Source: Methylobacterium sp. J-030
GTDB lineage: Bacteria > Pseudomonadota > Alphaproteobacteria > Rhizobiales > Beijerinckiaceae
DNA: 64,000 nt
Direction of reading: 5' to 3'
Assembly: GCF_022829545.1 (NCBI RefSeq)
Contig: NZ_JAKSYM010000080.1
Span: 60,124 to 124,123, forward strand
Position numbers and translations under genes: made by a program. Below the pieces are notes generated by a model. That model saw only the letters and a program-made list of their open reading frames with translations. It did no database searches and was not told the DNA's origin. Below, piece after piece: positions 25,757 to 34,748 of the stretch (positions within the stretch are counted from its first letter, which is position 1; every line of letters starts with the position of its first letter).

Positions 25757-27202
25757 TCAATTCAGCGGCGGCGGGCATCGGCGGACCCAGTTGCTCGCCG
25801 CGTCGTAGGCGGCCCCGAGCTGCAGGCAGGCGAGTTCACCGTGGTTGCGGCCGACGATCTGAATGCCGGTGGGCAGACCGGCCTCGCCGAACCCGGCCGG
25901 GACATCAAGCGCCGGCAGACCCGACATGGTCACCGGAATCACGGTCTGCATCCAGCGATGGTAGGTGCCCATCGCCCGCCCGCCGACCGTCTCGGGCCAG
26001 CGCATCTCCTTGTCGAACGGAAAAACCTGCGTCGTCGGCATCACGAGGAAGTCGTAGGCCTCCATGAAGCGGCGCAGGGTCTCGTACCAGCGCGTGCGCC
26101 CCTCGAGCGCCGCGACGATCCGGTCGGATCCGAGGGCGAGCCCCCGCTCGACCTCCCAGACGGCCTCCGGCTTGAGCATCGCCCGGTGGCGGGGCTCGTC
26201 GTAGAGCGGCCGGAGTGCCGCCGCGACGGTGAGCGCCCGTAGCACCAGCCAGTCCTGCCAGAGCTGCTCCATGTCGTAGCGCGGCACCGCCTCCTCGACG
26301 ATGCAGCCGATATCGACGAACGTCGAAAGCGCGGCACGCCCGGTATCGAGCACGCCGGGATCGAACGGGATCTGGCCGCGGCAGTCGCCGAGCCACGCGA
26401 TCCGGGTGCCGCGAAAATCCCGGGTGAGCGGGCTCGCGAAAGCTGCGGGGTCCTGGCGGATCGAATTCGGGCAGCGCGGGTCGTAGCCCGCCTGGACGGA
26501 CAGCATCAGGCCGATATCGGCGGGCGTCCGCCCGATCGCGCCGAGCACCGCGAGACCCGGGCTGAACACGTCCTTGGCCTCGGCGGGGATGCGGCCCCAG
26601 CTCGGGCGCAGGCCGTAGCAGTTGTTGAAGGCTGGCGGATTGCGCAGCGACCCGGCATGGTCGCTGCCGTCGGCGACCGGCTGCATCCGCAGGGCCACCG
26701 CCACCGCGGCGCCGCCGCTCGATCCGCCCGCGCTCTTCGTCACGTCGTAAGGATTGGCGGTGGTGCCGTAGACCGGGTTGAAGCTGTGCGAGCCGAGGCC
26801 GAATTCGGGGACGTTGGTCTTGCCGATGAAGATCGCCCCGGCGGCTCGCAGGCGGCTCACCATGATCGAGTCCGCGTCGGCGATGCGGTCGGCGAAGATC
26901 GGCGAGCCTTGCGTGAAGCGCAGGCCGCGGACCGCATCGAGATCCTTCACGGCCAGCGGGAAGCCGTGCAGCGGGCCGACGGCCTCGCCGCGAGCAAGCG
27001 CGGCGTCGGCCGCTTCGGCCTCCTGCAGGAGCGCCGCATCGTCCTGCAGAGCCACGATGGCGTTGACCTGCGGGTTGAGCCGGTGGATCCGCTCCAGATA
27101 GGCGCGCATCACCTCGGCGCAGGAGACCACCCGGCTGCGGATGGCCGCGGCGAGGTCGACCGCGCCCATCGCCGTGATGCCGTCCTGTCGCGCGTCCTGC
27201 AT
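25757..27202 (-). CDS. Amidase-signature family hydrolase
   Basis: A 481-residue amidase-signature enzyme. The Ser-cisSer-Lys triad is visible: Lys in FPLAVKDLDAVRG near residue 80, the cis-Ser in KSAGGSSGGAAVAVAL, and the nucleophilic Ser in GSDHAGSLRNPPAFNN. The usual G-S-D-x-G-G-S becomes G-S-D-H-A-G-S. IGRTPADIGLML is also typical. It resembles broad amidases/6-aminohexanoate-cyclic-dimer hydrolase-like proteins; the substrate is not predictable. GatA is unlikely without gatB/gatC nearby. It is divergent from the second mazEF. Confidence 0.87.
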   Translation of the reverse strand: MQDARQDGITAMGAVDLAAAIRSRVVSCAEVMRAYLERIHRLNPQVNAIVALQDDAALLQEAEAADAALARGEAVGPLHGFPLAVKDLDAVRGLRFTQGSPIFADRIADADSIMVSRLRAAGAIFIGKTNVPEFGLGSHSFNPVYGTTANPYDVTKSAGGSSGGAAVAVALRMQPVADGSDHAGSLRNPPAFNNCYGLRPSWGRIPAEAKDVFSPGLAVLGAIGRTPADIGLMLSVQAGYDPRCPNSIRQDPAAFASPLTRDFRGTRIAWLGDCRGQIPFDPGVLDTGRAALSTFVDIGCIVEEAVPRYDMEQLWQDWLVLRALTVAAALRPLYDEPRHRAMLKPEAVWEVERGLALGSDRIVAALEGRTRWYETLRRFMEAYDFLVMPTTQVFPFDKEMRWPETVGGRAMGTYHRWMQTVIPVTMSGLPALDVPAGFGEAGLPTGIQIVGRNHGELACLQLGAAYDAASNWVRRCPPPLN

Positions 27203-27309
27203 CGTAAACCGCCTCCAGCTCGGTGGGGATCAGTACCGCGAGGCCGAGTGTTGGCAAGCTCACCGCTGTCCATGTAGCGTACAGGTCGCCGTCGCAGAGC
27301 GTGAACGAC

Positions 27310-27534
27310 ATGCCGCCTGTTTCCAAGGCCGAATCTGCAACCGCGAAGGCACGCAACGATCGTGCGAGGATCCGGGCTAAGGGCCTGAGACCCATGCAGA
27401 TCTGGGTGCCGGACGTGTGTGCGCCCGCGTTCAGAGCCGAGGCGCATCGCCAGTCGCGCGCCGTGGCCAAAAGCGAGCGCGAAGCGGAAGATCAAGCCTT
27501 CATCGACGCCGTGTCCGACCGGGACGATGAATGA
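27310..27534 (+). CDS. MazE-family antitoxin (DUF3018)
   Basis: A 74-residue protein. RARIRAKGLRPMQIWVPDV and RQSRAVAKSEREAEDQAF followed by IDAVSD are the DUF3018 signature of antitoxins paired with PemK/MazF toxins. The ATG at 27310 matches family start; the longer frame from 27223 is unlikely. Its TGA overlaps the toxin ATG by four bases. Confidence 0.88.
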   Translation: MPPVSKAESATAKARNDRARIRAKGLRPMQIWVPDVCAPAFRAEAHRQSRAVAKSEREAEDQAFIDAVSDRDDE

Positions 27535-27884
27535 GGCGCGGTGCGATCTGGACGGTGGCCGGCGGAAAAACCTACGCGTGGAAACCGCCCCCCGCCGTGG
27601 TCGTGCAGGATGACAGCTTCGATGCGACCGATTCGATTACCATCTGCGCCTTCACGTCGAACGAGCAGGACGCACCCCTCTTCCGGATCCCCATCCATCC
27701 GACAGAGCGTAACGGCTTACGCGCACCATCACGACTTATGGTCGACAAGATCACGACCGTTCCGAAAACGAAGTCGGGCAACCGCATCGGACAGCTCGAT
27801 GACGAGAATTTGCTGCGGCTCAACCGAGCGATCCTCGTCTTTCTTGGTTTGGCAGCGACTCCGTCGCGGAGCCGAACGCCTTGA
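27531..27884 (+). CDS. MazF/PemK-family toxin (second module)
   Basis: A 117-residue toxin. MRRGAIWTVAGGKTYAWKPP followed by PAVVVQDDSF is the conserved N-terminal segment (RRGxIxTV...KPRPAVVVQ), and APSRLMVDKITTVPKTKSG carries the substrate-loop residues. It is coupled to the DUF3018 antitoxin. It is from a different antitoxin lineage than the module at 22.2-22.8 kb. It ends 18 bases from the convergent pyrC stop. Confidence 0.88.
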   Translation: MRRGAIWTVAGGKTYAWKPPPAVVVQDDSFDATDSITICAFTSNEQDAPLFRIPIHPTERNGLRAPSRLMVDKITTVPKTKSGNRIGQLDDENLLRLNRAILVFLGLAATPSRSRTP

Positions 27885-27902
27885 GAGCAGCCACCGTCGC
27901 GC

Positions 27903-28988
27903 TCAGCTGGACGTCACCGCCCACGGCAGGGTCTCCTCCCCCCGGAACACCACCACAGCCGTATCCTCCACCGCCACCGCCTCGGCGATGCGGCTCTCCC
28001 GACGCTCCAGCGTCACCGTCCCGGCATTCGGCTCCAGCCCGTGGAAGCGCGCGCCGTTGAGGGACGCGAAGGCCTCGAACCGGTCGAGCGCTCCCTCCTC
28101 GTCGAACACCTGCACGTAGGTCTGAAGCGCGCTCGGCCCGCAGAACACACCCGCGCAGCCGCAGGCCGCCTCCTTGGCGCCGCGGACATGCGGGGCCGTG
28201 TCGGTGCCGAGATAGAAGCAGGCCTCGCCCGAGGTCGCGGCCCTGCGCAGGGCGAGGCGATGCCGCTCGCGCTTGGCCACCGGCAGGCAGTAGAGGTGCG
28301 GGCGCAGCCCCCCCTGGAAGATGTGGGTCCGGTTGATCACGAGGTGGTGCGGGGTGATCGTGGCCGCGCACCGGCTTCGGTTCTCCCGGACCACGTCGAG
28401 GATCTCCGCCGTGGTGGCGTGTTCCACCGTCACCTTGAGCCCCTGGTGGCGGCCGAGCAGCGGGATCAGGCTGCCCTCCATGAAGGCGGCCTCCCGGTCG
28501 AAGATGTCGATCTCCGGGTCGGTGGCCTCACCGTGGATTAGGAGCGGCATGCCGATCCGCTCCATCCGCTCCAGCACGGGGGCGATCCCGCGGAGGTCGG
28601 TGACGCCCGCATGCGAGTTGGTGGTCGCGCCGGCCGGATAGAGCTTGGCGGCGACCCAGACTTTTTCCGCGAAGCCTTGCTCGATCTCGTCCGGATCGGT
28701 GTCGTCGCGCAGGTAGCAGGTCATCAGCGGCGTGAAGTCCATGCCCTCCGGCAGCGCCGCCAGGATCCGCTCGCGATACGCCTGCGCTGCCGCGACCGTC
28801 GTCACCGGCGGCACGAGGTTCGGCATGATGATGCCCCGGGCGAACTGCGCCGCCGTGTAGGGCAGCACCGCCTTCAGCATGGCGCCGTCGCGCAGGTGGA
28901 TGTGCCAGTCGTCCGGCCGGCGGATCGTGATCCGGTCGGCCGATGCCGGCTCACGGCGCTCGGCGGGGAACACATCGGCAACGCTCAT
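27903..28988 (-). CDS. pyrC: Dihydroorotase, homodimeric class II
   Basis: A 361-residue zinc amidohydrolase closing carbamoyl-aspartate to dihydroorotate. Metal ligands are visible: the HxH in DDWHIHLRDGAML, the carboxylated Lys in WVAAKLYPAGATTNS, His in LLIHGEATDPEIDIF, His in KVTVEHATTAEIL, and Asp in YLGTDTAPHVRGAKE. It starts at ATG 28988, four bases after the pyrE stop, so pyrE-pyrC form an operon. A longer frame overlaps pyrE and was rejected. Confidence 0.94.
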   Translation of the reverse strand: MSVADVFPAERREPASADRITIRRPDDWHIHLRDGAMLKAVLPYTAAQFARGIIMPNLVPPVTTVAAAQAYRERILAALPEGMDFTPLMTCYLRDDTDPDEIEQGFAEKVWVAAKLYPAGATTNSHAGVTDLRGIAPVLERMERIGMPLLIHGEATDPEIDIFDREAAFMEGSLIPLLGRHQGLKVTVEHATTAEILDVVRENRSRCAATITPHHLVINRTHIFQGGLRPHLYCLPVAKRERHRLALRRAATSGEACFYLGTDTAPHVRGAKEAACGCAGVFCGPSALQTYVQVFDEEGALDRFEAFASLNGARFHGLEPNAGTVTLERRESRIAEAVAVEDTAVVVFRGEETLPWAVTSS

Positions 28989-28992
28989 GATC

Positions 28993-29694
28993 TCACGCCT
29001 GCCCAAACGAAGAAATGCCGCCATGGGCCGCCGACCACGCCGCCGGCGCGTTGAGGAAGCTCTCGACCTCGGCCAGCGTCTTCGGGTCGAAGGTGCCCAT
29101 CTCCTTGGCCACCGCCAGCACGTCCCGCCACGTGGTGAGGGCGTGGAGCTTGACGCCGATCTCCTGCATCAGCGCGGCGCTGTCGGGGAAGATGTCGTAG
29201 TAGAACAGCACGAAGCAGTGATCGACCTGGGCGCCCGCGTCGCGCAAAGCCTTGACGAAATTGACCTTGCTGCGGCCGTCCGTGGCGAGGTCCTCGACCA
29301 GCAGCGTCCGGGCGCCCTCGACGATCTCGCCCTCGATCTGCGCGTTGCGGCCGAACCCCTTGGGCTTCTTCCGAATGTACTGCATCGGCAGCATCATCCG
29401 GTCGGCGATCCAGGCGGCGAACGGGATCCCGGCGGTCTCGCCGCCCGCGATGTGGGTCAGTTGCTCGTAGCCGATCTCGCGCACGATCGTGGCGGTGGCG
29501 AAGTCCATGAGCGTCGCGCGCAGGCGCGGGAACGAGATGATCTTCCGGCTGTCGGTGTAGACCGGGCTCGCCCAGCCGGAGGTGAACTTGAACGGCTCGT
29601 CCTTGTAGAACAGGACGGCGCCGATCTCGAGGAACATCTTGGCCGCCTCGCGGGCGACGACCGCTCGGTCGAGGGGCAGGAAGGGGCTGGACAT
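28993..29694 (-). CDS. pyrE: Orotate phosphoribosyltransferase
   Basis: A 233-residue type I phosphoribosyltransferase converting orotate and PRPP to OMP. The PRPP-binding motif is [18 protein letters not shown], and [19 protein letters not shown] is the orotate-binding region. [20 protein letters not shown] forms the catalytic loop. It is operonic with pyrC. Confidence 0.94.
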   Translation of the reverse strand: MSSPFLPLDRAVVAREAAKMFLEIGAVLFYKDEPFKFTSGWASPVYTDSRKIISFPRLRATLMDFATATIVREIGYEQLTHIAGGETAGIPFAAWIADRMMLPMQYIRKKPKGFGRNAQIEGEIVEGARTLLVEDLATDGRSKVNFVKALRDAGAQVDHCFVLFYYDIFPDSAALMQEIGVKLHALTTWRDVLAVAKEMGTFDPKTLAEVESFLNAPAAWSAAHGGISSFGQA

Positions 29695-29835
29695 GCGGCG
29701 TGCGCGCTCCGCTTGGGCGCTCTCCGGGGCCTGAAGACCCGTCCGGCCGGGGAGAACGCGTTGGATGAGGGCCTGACCGCCCTCCTCCGCCCTGTCTCCG
29801 CCAGCGTCAACCCTGCGCGGCGCGCTATCCGCGCT

Positions 29836-30285
29836 TCACGCAGTCCGGGCGGCGCGCAGATGCGCGAGGTGGCGGATCGCCAGGGCGTAGCCATGCGTAC
29901 CGAACCCCGCCAGCACGGCCGTGGCGGCGAGCGAGACGTAGGAATGATGGCGAAACGCCTCCCGTCGGTGGACGTTCGAGATATGGCACTCGATCACCGG
30001 CACCGCGCAGGCGTTGAGCGCGTCGAGGATCGCCACGGAGGTGTGGGTGTAGGCACCCGCATTGATCACGATGCCGGCCGAGCCGACCCTAAACGCGTGG
30101 ATCGCGTCGATCAGCACGTGCTCGGCGTTGCTCTGTCGGAAATCGACCGCGAGGCCGAAACCGGTGGCGGTCTCGCGGCACAGGGCCTCGACATCGGCCA
30201 GCGTCTCGCGCCCGTAGATCTCCGGCTCCCGCTTGCCGAGCAGGTTCAGGTTCGGCCCGTTCAGGACCAGGATCGTGTCAATCAT
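29836..30285 (-). CDS. aroQ: 3-dehydroquinate dehydratase, type II
   Basis: A 149-residue dodecameric flavodoxin-fold enzyme of the shikimate pathway. [20 protein letters not shown] is the N-terminus with the catalytic Tyr/Arg lid (REPEIYG). The general acid His is in [18 protein letters not shown], and [17 protein letters not shown] is also conserved. The ATG at 30285 was picked by homology. It is about 140 bases upstream of pyrE on the same strand. Confidence 0.95.
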   Translation of the reverse strand: MIDTILVLNGPNLNLLGKREPEIYGRETLADVEALCRETATGFGLAVDFRQSNAEHVLIDAIHAFRVGSAGIVINAGAYTHTSVAILDALNACAVPVIECHISNVHRREAFRHHSYVSLAATAVLAGFGTHGYALAIRHLAHLRAARTA

Positions 30286-30459
30286 CGTGTGCCTCGCGCA
30301 CCGAGAGGTGCGGCAAGCGCGGGCGCGACACAAGTCCAGGCTGTCATCCGGCCACAGATGTCCCGCGCACGGATCTGGCGCCCGCCGCGGGCAGTTCAGA
30401 TCCTCCGCCCGTGGCGTTATCCCAAGGACAACGACGATTGAGCCAGGGAGGAAGAACGG

Positions 30460-31302
30460 ATGGCAGCATCCCGGAGCGACGCACCCGTGGTGATCGCGGT
30501 GGCGATCACGGGTTCTGTGCCGCGCAAGGCGGACAACCCGGCCGTGCCCGTCACGGTGGCCGAGCAGATCGAATCGACCCATCAGGCCTTCGAGGCGGGC
30601 GCCACGCTCTGCCACATCCACGTGCGCAACGACGACGAGTCGCCCTCCTCCGATCCCGAAAAATTTGCGGCCGTGCAGGAAGGCCTGCGGACGCACTGCC
30701 CGGGGATGATCGTGCAGTTCTCGACCGGCGGGCGCGGGCGCGACCCGGCGGCCCGGGGTCTATCGCTGAAGCACCGGCCCGACATGGCCTCCCTGTCCAC
30801 CGGCTCGGTGAACTTCCCGACGATCGTCTACGAGAACTCCGCGAGCCTCGTGACCGATCTTGCGAGCCAGATGAAGCGGTACGGCGTCCGGCCCGAGATC
30901 GAGGTCTTCGACCTGTCGCACCTGCACGGGGCTAAGCGCCTCGTCGAGGCGGGCCTGATCGACGCGCGCCCGCACGTGCAATTCGTGATGGGCGTCCAGA
31001 ACGCGATGCCGGCCGAGGAGCACCTGCTCGACATCCTGCTCGCCGAGACGCGGCGGATCCTGCCCGAGGCGACCTGGACGGCCGCCGGAATCGGCCGCAA
31101 TCAGGCCGTGGTGATGGCGTGGGCGCTCGCCCGCGGGGCGGACGCGGTGCGCACCGGCCTGGAGGACAACATACGGGTGACCAAGGACCGGCTGGCCGCC
31201 AGCAACGCCGAGCTGGTCGGATTGGCGGCCGAGGCCGTCGCCCGGCACGGCCGGCGGGTCGCCACGCCCGCCGAGGCTCGGGCTGCGCTCGGCCTGACCT
31301 GA
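30460..31302 (+). CDS. Beta-keto acid cleavage enzyme (BKACE, DUF849)
   Basis: A 280-residue TIM-barrel enzyme that splits a beta-keto acid with acetyl-CoA, as 3-keto-5-aminohexanoate cleavage enzyme (Kce) does. The Zn site is in [13 protein letters not shown] (HxH), and later ligands include [18 protein letters not shown] and [11 protein letters not shown]. The C-terminus VKTGLEDN equivalent is [16 protein letters not shown]. The actual substrate in this organism is unknown because no lysine fermentation genes are nearby. It lies immediately upstream of tRNA-Gly. Confidence 0.88.
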   Translation: MAASRSDAPVVIAVAITGSVPRKADNPAVPVTVAEQIESTHQAFEAGATLCHIHVRNDDESPSSDPEKFAAVQEGLRTHCPGMIVQFSTGGRGRDPAARGLSLKHRPDMASLSTGSVNFPTIVYENSASLVTDLASQMKRYGVRPEIEVFDLSHLHGAKRLVEAGLIDARPHVQFVMGVQNAMPAEEHLLDILLAETRRILPEATWTAAGIGRNQAVVMAWALARGADAVRTGLEDNIRVTKDRLAASNAELVGLAAEAVARHGRRVATPAEARAALGLT

Positions 31303-31346
31303 ATCACCTTCTCACGCGCGGGCCAGCGTGCTAACGCTCCGCCCGC

Positions 31347-31420
31347 GCGGGTGTAGCTCAATGGTAGAGCAGCAGCCTTCCAAGCTGAATACCCGGGTTC
31401 GATTCCCGGTACCCGCTCCA
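31347..31420 (+). tRNA. tRNA-Gly (anticodon UCC)
   Basis: A 74-base cloverleaf with encoded CCA. The acceptor GCGGGTG pairs with TACCCGC, the D-arm contains AGCTCAATGGTAGAGC, the anticodon loop CTTCCAA gives UCC, and the T-arm is CCGGGTTCGATTCCCGG. A GCGCGGG/CCCGCGC inverted repeat at 31316-31348 overlaps its first two bases. Confidence 0.97.
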
Positions 31421-31916
31421 TTTGCTTTCCTGCCGATCAGAGCCGTTCAGGGGCGCCCGCCTGGGTTTGGCCCTGACCACGCGAGAGCGGGCCTTCGCCA
31501 CGCGTCGAGGTCGGCCCGGCGCAAGGCCGAGACCCCGTCCGTCGCCCCACCGCCACAGGTTCAACCGGATCCGTCCCGAGAAGCGTCGCAGGAGCGACGG
31601 GGCTGGAATCGTGCCCGATCGCGCCGCACACGGGACACGACAATGATCGGTGTTCGGAGCCATCGGTGCTCCCATCGGACCCACTCATCCCGAAGCGCCC
31701 CCGTCAGCGGGCCTTGAGGGAGGGCTCCAGCCAGCCGCGCGATCCCTGAGGGCTCCTTCGCGGCCTGCGCTGCGCTCCGGCGCCTCAGTTAAGTGGAAGG
31801 TCGAACAGCCGCTCCGCGGCGTCCCTGTCGCGTCTCGTGTACCGTGCGCGTTGCAATCGCGCAGCGCTGAAGCGCGTCGCTGCGCACACTCGGAGAATAC
31901 GGTCGCGCCCGGCGGG
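31421..31916. other. Intergenic region after tRNA-Gly
   Basis: About 500 bases with no supported gene on either strand. Open frames antisense to the tRNA in this area are the well-known spurious type. No integrase, att-like duplication of the tRNA 3' end or terminator was found. Confidence 0.45.
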
Positions 31917-32096
31917 CTACAGACGCGTCAGCCGCAGGTGCCAGGCCCCATTCTCGGGTGGCTGGGTCACAAACGTGTTTGGGATGGCAGGCTGGATCGG
32001 CGAGAGCGGCCCGATCACGGTCCGGTCGACCGGCTCGGCCTGCACCAGCGTGCAAGCCCCGAGAGCGAGCGCCAGCGGCCAAGCCACGAGCAGCAT
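31917..32096 (-). CDS. Small putative lipoprotein, 59 residues
   Basis: MLLVAWPLALALGACTLVQ is a lipobox signal (LALGAC, lipidated Cys at residue 15). The mature part contains DRTVIGPLSPIQPAIPN and ends HLRLTRL. It is below the length of most gene predictions. The ATG at 32096 was chosen because the hydrophobic segment starts there; the open frame continues upstream. It follows the coiled-coil genes on the same strand, at a distance of about 260 bases, and may share their transcript. Function unknown. Confidence 0.45.
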   Translation of the reverse strand: MLLVAWPLALALGACTLVQAEPVDRTVIGPLSPIQPAIPNTFVTQPPENGAWHLRLTRL

Positions 32097-32356
32097 GCGG
32101 AGCCATACACGGACGATGTCCGCCTGCGGCAAGCGTCGGTCGCAGCCCGAGCCGCGCCGGCCTTCCTGAGCGCTCGCCGCCGCAGCGGATACCGGGTCGG
32201 CGCCGGTGAGCGCGCGACGACACAGTCCCAGAACCACGCGCGATCGCATCGGGATCGGGCATGGCGCGGGCAACTGACTTCGTTGGCCCGTCGGCCGATG
32301 GCGCTGCGCTCCACGGCCAGGGAGGTTCACGGGTCCGACCCTCCGATAGGCACCCG

Positions 32357-32893
32357 TCAGGCTGCGGCCCGGCGCTCGCCCGGAACGAGATCCCGGCTCG
32401 CCTGCTCGATCCGCACCAGCCAGCCCTCGGCAGCCTCGGCGCGGCGCTCGGCGGCCTGGACCCGCGCCTCCATGGCCTGCAGCTTCGCGGCAGCCTCCGC
32501 CTGGACCTTTCCGATCTGCGCCTCGGCGCGGGCGCGGAGTTCGCCGGCCTTCGCGTCCGCCTGAACCTGAACCTCGCGCAGCAGCACCTCGAAGGCGCGG
32601 ACCTCCTGCTGCGAGCGCCTCAATTCCTGGAGCAGGGCATCCTGCTCGGCGGCCTGCTCGCGCAGGCGCGCCTCCTGCTGCTGGGCGGCACTCTTGGCGG
32701 CCGTCAGCGTGTCGAGCACGCCGGTCCAGTCCGAGGCCACCCGGCGCAGGGGCGCGGCGTCGCTGACCACGGCGATCGCCGGAGCCGCCTGCAAGGGAGC
32801 CGCCGGCGGCTTGTCCTGGCCGTCCTGCCGCTGCGCGACGATGTGCGCGTCGATGTTGGCCCAGAACGCCTCGTCCATCGCTGGCATCGCCAT
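32357..32893 (-). CDS. Coiled-coil protein C of a three-paralogue cluster
   Basis: A 178-residue protein, not recognised. A Trp-containing head (MDEAFWANIDAHI) and an Ala/Pro linker lead to a conserved block SDWTGVLDTLTAAKSAAQQQ (Trp56). A long, uninterrupted Ala/Glu/Arg/Gln coiled coil spans about 62-157, ending in the shared motif AERRAEAAEGWLVRIE (WLVRI, 158-162). There is no membrane segment or signal peptide. The same block-coil-WLxRI layout occurs in the two genes upstream, so these are paralogues. Annotation as SMC/TolA-like would only reflect composition. Confidence 0.85.
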   Translation of the reverse strand: MAMPAMDEAFWANIDAHIVAQRQDGQDKPPAAPLQAAPAIAVVSDAAPLRRVASDWTGVLDTLTAAKSAAQQQEARLREQAAEQDALLQELRRSQQEVRAFEVLLREVQVQADAKAGELRARAEAQIGKVQAEAAAKLQAMEARVQAAERRAEAAEGWLVRIEQASRDLVPGERRAAA

Positions 32894-33013
32894 TCCCTTC
32901 TGCCCCTACATGTCTCTGGACGGCGGTGCGCCGCGCGAGCCGCGGCGGATGTCTTCGTGCGCGTCGCCGGATTCGCGCCGTCTCCCGGGGATCGGGAGGC
33001 GGGCCAATCGGTC

Positions 33014-33469
33014 TCAGCGGCCTGCCACACCGATCCTGCGCGCAGCGGGCTCGACGACGAATTCCGACTCGATCGTGTCCGAGATCCGGCGCAGCCACTC
33101 TTCGGCGGATGCGGCGCGTTCCTCGGCGAGGCGGGCCCGGTCTTCCGAGGCCCGGATCAGCATCGCCGCCTGCGCCTGCACCGCGTCGGCGCGTTGCTCG
33201 GCGGCGCGGATCTTCGCGTCGGCATCGCGCAGGTCGGCCTGGACCTGCTCGACGAGGTCCTGAACGCGCAATTCATAGTCCTGCGCGCGATCCTCGACCT
33301 CGCGGATGTAGTGCGCCGCGCCGCGCACCCGATCGAGCAGGCTCGACCATTTCGCGGCGGTCGGCACCGATCCCAGGACGACGACGTTGGCATCGGACCT
33401 GACGGCGTCCGCGCCCGACACCGCCGCAGCGGCCACAGGGTCAGACTGAATGCGCGCTGACTGTTCCAT
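33014..33469 (-). CDS. Coiled-coil protein B of a three-paralogue cluster
   Basis: A 151-residue protein with a short head, the block TAAKWSSLLDRVRGAAHYIR (Trp41), a continuous coiled coil of about 80 residues (QVQADLRDADAKIRAAEQRA), and AEERAASAEEWLRRIS (WLRRI, 125-129). The tail is short and variable. It begins 48 bases after gene A stops. Cytoplasmic and filament- or scaffold-like by inference only. Confidence 0.85.
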   Translation of the reverse strand: MEQSARIQSDPVAAAAVSGADAVRSDANVVVLGSVPTAAKWSSLLDRVRGAAHYIREVEDRAQDYELRVQDLVEQVQADLRDADAKIRAAEQRADAVQAQAAMLIRASEDRARLAEERAASAEEWLRRISDTIESEFVVEPAARRIGVAGR

Positions 33470-33517
33470 GGTCGATCCTGAGGACGGGGCGGGAGCGATG
33501 GGTCCGGACGCTCGTCC

Positions 33518-34240
33518 TCAGCCTTCGGCCTGGATCTGAGCCATATGGCCGCCGAGCAGCAGCGTCTTCGCGGCCGCGTCGATCCGCGAGAGCCACTTCT
33601 CGGCGGTGTAGGCGCGGAGGTCGGCGACCCGCACCTGCTCCTCGGCCGCCCGGACCCAGGCCTCGGCTTCGGCCTGCAGGGTGCGCACCCGCGCTTCGGC
33701 CTCGGCCCGGATCTCCTCGACCTGGGCGTCCGCATCCGCCTGGACGCGCTGGAGGCGGATGTCGGCCCGCGTCTGGATCTCATGGGCCCGCATCTCGGAG
33801 AGCTGGAGCCGCTGCTGCGTCTCCTTCAGCTCCCGCTGCAGGGTCTCGATCAGCACCTCGTGGGACGCGCTCTGCTCCCGCAGACGCTTCTTCTGCTCGT
33901 CGGCGAGGCCGACCATCCCGTTGATGATGTCGAGGGTCGTCATCCAGTCCGAGACCGCGTCGGTCTGGGCTTCGGAGGACGCCGGGGCCGGGGCCTCCGT
34001 CTCGTCCGTCGCCGCGACGGGGACCGGCTCGGCATCGTTGACGGCCGGCTCCGGCATCACCGCGGAGGAGGCCTCCTCGGTGTCCAGGCTCAGGCGCAGC
34101 GCCGGCCCCTCGCCGAGACCGGAACTGGGTTTGAGCCTAAGGATCTCCGCCGAAGGCTTCTCGGAGATACGGTCCAGACTTTCCGCGACCTGCGTCAGAA
34201 TGTGGGACCAAGAGGCTGTGGGCGCCGCGATCATGCTCAT
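33518..34240 (-). CDS. Coiled-coil protein A of a three-paralogue cluster
   Basis: A 240-residue protein and the longest paralogue. The first 95 residues are an extra region: MSMIAAPTASWSHILTQVAE, then an acidic Pro/Ala linker. The shared block AVSDWMTTLDIINGMVGLAD (Trp99) follows, then a coiled coil with ADADAQVEEIRAEAEARVRT-like heptads, and ADLRAYTAEKWLSRID (WLSRI, 216-220). An alternative ATG at 34264 adds eight residues. It is the first gene of the cluster, downstream of an AT-rich 480-base intergenic region. Confidence 0.85.
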   Translation of the reverse strand: MSMIAAPTASWSHILTQVAESLDRISEKPSAEILRLKPSSGLGEGPALRLSLDTEEASSAVMPEPAVNDAEPVPVAATDETEAPAPASSEAQTDAVSDWMTTLDIINGMVGLADEQKKRLREQSASHEVLIETLQRELKETQQRLQLSEMRAHEIQTRADIRLQRVQADADAQVEEIRAEAEARVRTLQAEAEAWVRAAEEQVRVADLRAYTAEKWLSRIDAAAKTLLLGGHMAQIQAEG

Positions 34241-34264
34241 TGCTGCCTTTCCCGGGGCGAACAT

Positions 34265-34748
34265 GGCATGATAAAGACACAGACATGGTTAATGAGCCGT
34301 TAATTGTGTATTCGACCACTAGCTTTTCATAAGCTCCTCCTAACCTCAATTAATCTTCGTCGCCCACGATGCCCTCGGCCGTTCTCGACGGATTTGGCAC
34401 GCTCAGGTTGCCGATTCGACGCGGTGTTCGTGCGACCGCCGTCCGGTTCAACCACCCTGGCTGGCAGTATTCGTAATACATTCCTGATCTTCTCGATTTT
34501 GAACGCAAGCAAGTAAGCAATTATCCACTTTCAGCGGCGTGGGTGCGCAACGACTTGCCGTCGCGCGAAGCACAGAATCGCACGCGTTCGGCAGTTCCAC
34601 CGGCATTTTTCAATCTTTATAGTGCTTTCAGCCCAGACGATCGCGCAGATCCGTTGACGTCTTGGCCGACATCATTCGACCGGCGGCGTGAAAGCGCGCG
34701 AATCCGCCCGCGATGTTCCGCGACGCCACATCGGCGCGGACGCGTCAC
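34265..34748. other. AT-richer intergenic region upstream of coiled-coil cluster
   Basis: This 484-base gap separates coiled-coil gene A from the downstream end of the RND operon. Base composition is visibly lower in GC than its neighbours (for example TCGTAATACATTCCTGATCT). Several short frames exist but none with a recognisable product. On the minus strand, AGGAGG with an ATG five bases later opens a three-codon frame (MKS) near 34330. It probably contains the cluster promoter. Confidence 0.45.

Noticed and set aside
31101..31421. Minus-strand frame antisense to tRNA-Gly, with MERVPGIEPGYSAWKAAALP
   Set aside because: This is the classical spurious protein translated from the complement of a tRNA gene; another such frame (31358-31684) was rejected for the same reason.
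31421..31916. Genomic island integrated at tRNA-Gly
   Set aside because: No integrase and no repeat of the tRNA 3' end was found downstream, although the coiled-coil cluster begins soon after.
34304..34516. Small plus-strand frame of 70 codons in the AT-rich gap
   Set aside because: No ribosome-binding site and no recognisable fold; likely chance in lower-GC DNA.
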